A stretch of DNA of 64,000 nucleotides from Strix aluco (taxonomy: Eukaryota > Chordata > Aves > Strigiformes > Strigidae), in NCBI RefSeq assembly GCF_031877795.1, contig NC_133948.1:10214948-10278947 (forward strand), written 5' to 3'. Position 1 is the first letter of the stretch. Each line of letters starts with the position of its first letter. The notes below the pieces were generated by a model. The model had not been told where the DNA came from. It made no database searches and was given only the letters and a program-made list of their open reading frames with translations. Below, in pieces: positions 59,701 through 64,000 of this stretch. The translations under genes were made by a program, and so were the position numbers.

Positions 59701-62402
59701 ATTCTGCTTGACTCTCAGTCAGAACAGTTCTTCACTATAACTCACCAATAAACCCTTTACCAATGTATGTAAAGGGTTTCTCATGTCTTAAATAGACAAA
59801 ACACAGAATATTCAAGCAATTAATTTCCAATTATTTGTTATATTTAATTTTGACACTCACAAAAGGAAAGAACGAGAATTATAAATACCGAAACACAAGT
59901 GGCAAACATGACTCATTCACCCAGAGTATCTTTGCTTTGCAGAAGTTTGTCCATAGCAAGCAGTTTTGATTAAGTAAAATGAAATTCATGATACTCCAAC
60001 AATACCTCTTACAAGAACAAGGAGCCTGGGGGAGATAGTCTTGTTTTGACATTGAAATCAAACAAATAGTGTACTTTTCCAATATGCTGTACAGAAACTA
60101 TCTTATTCTACGATTCAGAACAGGAAAAGAAGTTGATAAGCCATCTCCAATTTGCTCTCAACTGAGCAAACAAACAACAAGTTGTTCCAAAGAATAAAAT
60201 GTTATGTACAATAAGAACTTTTAAAGCAGTATCTTTCACAGTAATTCCGTGTGAACACTGTTAAAAATATTAACCTTTGTATCTTTCACACCTTAAGATG
60301 ATGACTAAATAATGCCTAGTTATAGAGTATAATAATCAGTAACTGGTTAGTCCTACTGAAGTATGAGTAATATGTCTTTAAACCCTAAGCAAGAACATTT
60401 TCTAAAATGGAAGCACCATGTAAAGCTTCAAAAGCAAAACTCAGCAAAAAAAAAAATCAAACTTGTAACCAGCTTGTATGTTAGATTAAGCCATCCACTT
60501 CATTCTCAAAACAATAAACTGTACTACTCTTTGAGCTTGTACAGCACAACACTTTATTAATTACTAGAGGAAGTATAATTCCATGACAAAATTCCCTCTT
60601 AACTATACCAGTAGTGAATTTAAGGCTATTTCCCTTGTAACGGGGCATATTGGAAACCAGAAGGCAGGTATGAAGCACAGTTCACTGCATCAGTGTTTAA
60701 ACACCCGTGGTGGTGTGAACCTTTGCAATATAAACACTAAGCTCATACTCTTGTGAGCAGAAACTGTTAAAAATAGATGCTGTACACCACATATTGCTAA
60801 TTTTAACAGGCATAAACAAGTATTTTGGTGTTTTGCTTTATTAGTCATATTTACCAGCCTTACACTGCTTCAAAGTATTATCAAAGCAGTGAACTGTTAC
60901 ACACAAACCACAAATATCAGAGTGGCTCATTAAAGTGTATTGTTTCTCAGCTCTGTCAAGTTTTAATGTCAAATCCTGCTTGCTTTATTTGCAAGAATAG
61001 CCTCAATCACTCAGAGGAATTACTTGCAGGAATATAAGTAAATAGAGTAAACTAAACGTATTCTGCAGTATTCCAAGTGCAAAGGCCCAGCCATTATCTC
61101 AGTCTGTGCGATCTGAATTTGGGAAAGGCCTCCAACTAACAAAGCTGAGACACAGGTCAAGAGGTGTTTCAAAGTCTTATAATAAAAAGACAGGTTTACA
61201 CTGGTCAGGGGACCTTTTAGGTAGCACCTAAGGGAAAGCAGAACTGATGCCCTAGTGGCACAGCTTCTAGTGCTGCAAACTTAAAAGTATCTCATGTAGC
61301 GAAGGGAGCAGGGGCCATGGCAGTGGAAAATAAAGGAGGTGAAAATCCAAGTGACTTCAACCAAGGAATTCAACATACTAGATTCCCCTGCTTTCCCCTT
61401 CGTAACAAATCCCTCTCTATTTGACTATGCAGTGGTTATCTACTTTTAGTAAACGTTCCCTTAAAAGATTGTAGTGCTTTTATAAAATTAAAGTGCTTTT
61501 TGTGGGTTTTTTTTTGGCATTAATTAATGCCTGAATAAAGAGACTTTCTTTTAAAGAGCTCACTTCTGAAAATCCAAACCTTTTCCTTGCATCAAACTTT
61601 TGCCAATACTCAATTTTATCCTAGCAATAAATCTAGTTGATTTAGAAAAAACCCACTATTAAGGAGTAAACAAAGTATTTCATACCTCAGGTTTTTTTTC
61701 TTATGATGATGTAGATTTTGTACTTTAAGCTTAATTCAATAAACTACAAATTCCATTTGCCGTCCCCACCACCAACTCTCCCAAGTAACTCAGTGCCATC
61801 ACTGAGTCTACAGCCACATGTTGGACCAGGCCTACAATTATGGAGCATCCTGGTGGGTATTGATCAGAGAAGTCTAGAACGCCTTTCAATTACGTATGGA
61901 TTTTTCTTCAGACTAGTTATAAGAAACACCTACTAACATTATCAAACTTTGATAAAACAAAACACAGAAGACACTCAAATAAAAATAAGACAGGAAAAAT
62001 TTGTCCAAGATTACATGAGATGTCTGCAGAGACTCAAGAATTAAATCCAGGAGCACAATTCACTGTCCAGAGTATGTTTAAGATGCTGTGGTATAGTCTG
62101 TATAAATTTACATTTTATTTATAAACAACTAGCTTCTGCACAAACCCACAACTCTTGAAAGCCAGGTTTTATAAAACACATGCTTGTCAGGGTGTAAAAA
62201 TTATCTCATGGTCACCAGCAGCGCTACTAAACTGTAGATTTATGAGATACAAATGATCCTCATTTTATTTTAAAGCTCATTAGAATAAGCAGTAGTCTAT
62301 ACTCACAGGAACAATAAGCCCTTGCCAGGTCAATAAATTAGCTTCATCAACCTGGATATTACGGAAGTTTTTCATTCCACATTTGCGGATTTCTTCAAGC
62401 TC
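53735..62402 (-). CDS. UBE2L3: UBE2L3 (UbcH7) E2 ubiquitin-conjugating enzyme, exons 2-4
   Basis: Three coding exons on the - strand: 62402-62307, 58400-58214 and 53889-53735 (stop TAA at 53737-53735). They encode residues 10-154 of a 154-residue protein. Only the first nine residues (MAASRRLMK in human) are missing, on an exon beyond the right edge. The translation agrees with human UBE2L3 throughout as I remember it. The catalytic Cys86 is in [12 protein letters not shown], the HPN motif is at 76-78, and Phe63 (the E3 contact) is in YPFKPPK. The protein accepts ubiquitin from E1 and passes it only to cysteine-type E3 ligases (HECT and RBR, such as parkin and HOIP), because it lacks lysine reactivity. 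It acts in the cytosol and nucleus. Splice phases match: VP joins DNPPY in phase 0 and DQ/V is split in phase 1. Confidence 0.97.
53890..58213 (-). other. UBE2L3 intron 3
   Basis: The donor is CAAG then GTAGGA and the acceptor TTTTGACAG. It is mostly AT-rich and carries one antisense CR1 copy (about 55.13-55.98 kb). No other gene was seen. Confidence 0.85.
55130..55976 (+). mobile_element. CR1 LINE, 5' truncated, with reverse-transcriptase C-terminal remnant
   Basis: An approximately 0.85 kb CR1 copy in the + direction, antisense to UBE2L3. The coding remnant runs from about 55132 and shows typical CR1 ORF2 tail peptides: [55 protein letters not shown] and [14 protein letters not shown]. The frame is interrupted by an in-frame TGA at 55513-55515 and ends at 55858-55860. 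The 3' end has GGATGATCTTCAAGGTC, TTTTCCAACC and then ATTCTATGATTCTGT, the CR1 terminal octamer repeat. Elements of this type move by target-primed reverse transcription and are usually 5' truncated, as here. It lacks the endonuclease and most of the polymerase, so it cannot move. Confidence 0.95.
58401..62306 (-). other. UBE2L3 intron 2
   Basis: The donor is CCT then GTGAGT and the acceptor TTGTTGCAG, in phase 0. It is AT-rich without a recognised repeat family or embedded gene. Confidence 0.85.
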
Positions 62403-64000
62403 CTGAAAAGCAAGCAAAGTGTAAGTTAATGACAGTATTAAGCTAGATGCTCACATTTCTTTTTCAAAATGCTTAGAGGTCAACGTGGGTTTCTTTAATG
62501 TTAAAGAAGCTTGAGGTTTTACTGGTGGCAACCCACACACATAAGAAATAAAAATTCCCACCTGTGAGAAGTAAAGTTTTCTGAGACAAGGTATTAAAAA
62601 CCCCTTATTTTTTGGTATGTCAGGAAAATACAAAAGTGCCTTATTATAAACATCATTACAGACACAACGAAGTAGAAGTATTACAAAAGCACACTTAAAA
62701 TGTTTTTATATCTCAAATGCAAATCAGTGCCTTTGGTAACAGACTACTGGTAACTGTGAAACAAACAAAGTGCATCTTAGGACTTGGTGATTTGGAAAAA
62801 TTATTTCGTAACAATTTTCAACATGAATAAAGTCACTGAACAGGCCAATTACTTTAACTGCAAACTAACAAATTCCTGCATGACCAACTTAAATGGATGC
62901 AAACCTAGGGAAAAAAAAATCTAATCCAAACTAGCCTTATTTAGATTGATAACTCGAGAGGATACAGCTTTATCTCCATTTTGTACCTCAAAAGTAACAT
63001 CATATGTTAAGATGCCTCTTTTTATAGCTGTCTCACTCTTGAACAAGGTATCTTTCTGCACCAGTCAATCACCAGACAAACCATTTTTGATCAGTTAGTG
63101 ATCCAAATATCACCAAAACAAGTATTTAAGCATTTTTATATTTAAAATTATGTATAAACCCTAGTGTAGCAACTGTTTCCTGGAATATTTCAAAACACCT
63201 AAAAAGAAGCACCTCAAGGTTCCACTCCCCCCCCCCCCCCATTATAGTCCTTTGCTGTTTAATTCAACAGTTTTATCATTAAAAGAGAATTTAATTGAAT
63301 TCAAAGTCAAGTCATCCACAGTGAAATATAAAACTTTTCCAGTGCTTTCAATACTGAAGCACATGCCTGCGTGTCTACATAGGTTAGGAAAAATGTTGCT
63401 TATACAGCAACACTGGTGCACTCTGGCAGCACACAGTTCTTCACTGGGTGCTAGCATATTTGCAAAACTAGACTGTATATTATTATGACAAAAACACACA
63501 ACTACAAGCAAAGGAACTATACACTGAAAAACAAAAAAGATCAGTTTTCCTGGTACAAGTGCTGTACTGTCCCTAGTTTGGTTCTTTTGTTGATGGGGTT
63601 TTTTTGTTGTTGTTATTATTATTTCAGTTTTTTGTTTCTAAAATAGCTTTGCATTCATCTTGGATCAAACCTTTTTGCATCTAACTGGCAGAGATTTAAC
63701 ACTTGCAGTATTCTCTTGCATAAACTTAGCATCATGATAAAATGCAAACCCAAAGGGAAAACGAGATTTCCAAATGCAAATTAAGTAAAAATCACGTGAC
63801 AGTCACACATCAGAAGATGAACATTTACATTCCCACCCACTGCACCTACAAGCAAGAGCAGTCAGAACACAGAAGTTTAACCTTGGAGTCTTCGATAGTG
63901 ACTTGATGCCCAACACAGTTTTCATGACACTAAACCCAACTATTTAGTCTAGACCTGTGGATTAATCCCCAAATTCCACCACTGCTAGATTTATACAACA
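62403..64000 (-). other. UBE2L3 intron 1 (partial)
   Basis: The sequence upstream of exon 2, whose acceptor is GCTTTTCAG before GAGCTTGAAG. The intron continues beyond the window to the exon with the start codon and the promoter. It contains a 14-bp poly(C) run (63227-63240) and nothing else of note. Confidence 0.8.
63227..63240. repeat. Poly(C) tract, 14 bp
   Basis: A homopolymer run in UBE2L3 intron 1. Confidence 0.85.

Noticed and set aside
1-64000. tRNA genes, rRNA, CRISPR arrays, complete retroviral elements or bacterial-type operons
   Set aside because: No tRNA B-box with a matching A-box, no spaced identical repeats, and no LTR pairs were seen by eye; the sequence is typical vertebrate DNA.

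Overview
The window is vertebrate nuclear DNA, most likely from a bird. The basis is CR1 LINE fragments with the sauropsid-type 3' end, small multi-exon genes with GT-AG introns, and a gene set matching human 22q11.21 (chicken chromosome 15 from memory). I had no alignment tool. Gene names rest on proteins and microRNAs recognised by reading, and exon ends on splice signals plus reading-frame continuity.

Layout, left to right. (1) 1-9.9 kb: a microRNA region on the + strand with miR-454 (4.36-4.44 kb) and miR-130b (5.60-5.67 kb); the latter lies inside a CpG island. (2) 10-15.5 kb: a cluster of CpG islands with a candidate TATA/initiator promoter at 12.34 kb but no coding sequence I can support. 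(3) 15.5-20.4 kb: AT-rich sequence with no recognised gene. (4) 20.4-24.4 kb: SDF2L1 on the - strand, three coding exons, 214 residues ending in HDEL, with a CpG/CCAAT promoter that carries a perfect ERSE-II endoplasmic-reticulum-stress element. (5) 24.6-34.3 kb: mostly non-coding. It contains two open, exon-like stretches on the - strand at 28.0-28.6 kb, where CCDC116 sits in mammals, an orphan CpG promoter at 30.5-30.7 kb with YY1-, NRF1- and ZNF143-like sites, and a CR1 tail at 31.7 kb. (6) 34.3-49.95 kb: YDJC on the + strand, with a CpG promoter, a probable non-coding first exon, five coding exons (306 residues) and an unusually long 8.6 kb first coding intron. (7) 51-64 kb: UBE2L3 on the - strand, tail to tail with YDJC. 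Coding exons 2-4 are present and the first exon lies beyond the right edge. A larger CR1 copy sits in its third intron, antisense to the gene.

Read in the human direction the order is UBE2L3, YDJC, (CCDC116 candidate), SDF2L1, then the miR-130b family cluster. PPIL2, which follows in human, was not recognised, and the microRNA pair points the opposite way relative to SDF2L1 compared with human as I remember it. The genes are not an operon and act separately: ubiquitin transfer (UBE2L3), carbohydrate deacetylation (YDJC), ER protein folding (SDF2L1) and post-transcriptional repression (the microRNAs). No complete mobile element, tRNA, rRNA, CRISPR array or clear candidate for a wholly new system was found. 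The best leads are the microRNA cluster arrangement, the stretch at the CCDC116 position and the two promoters without an assigned gene.
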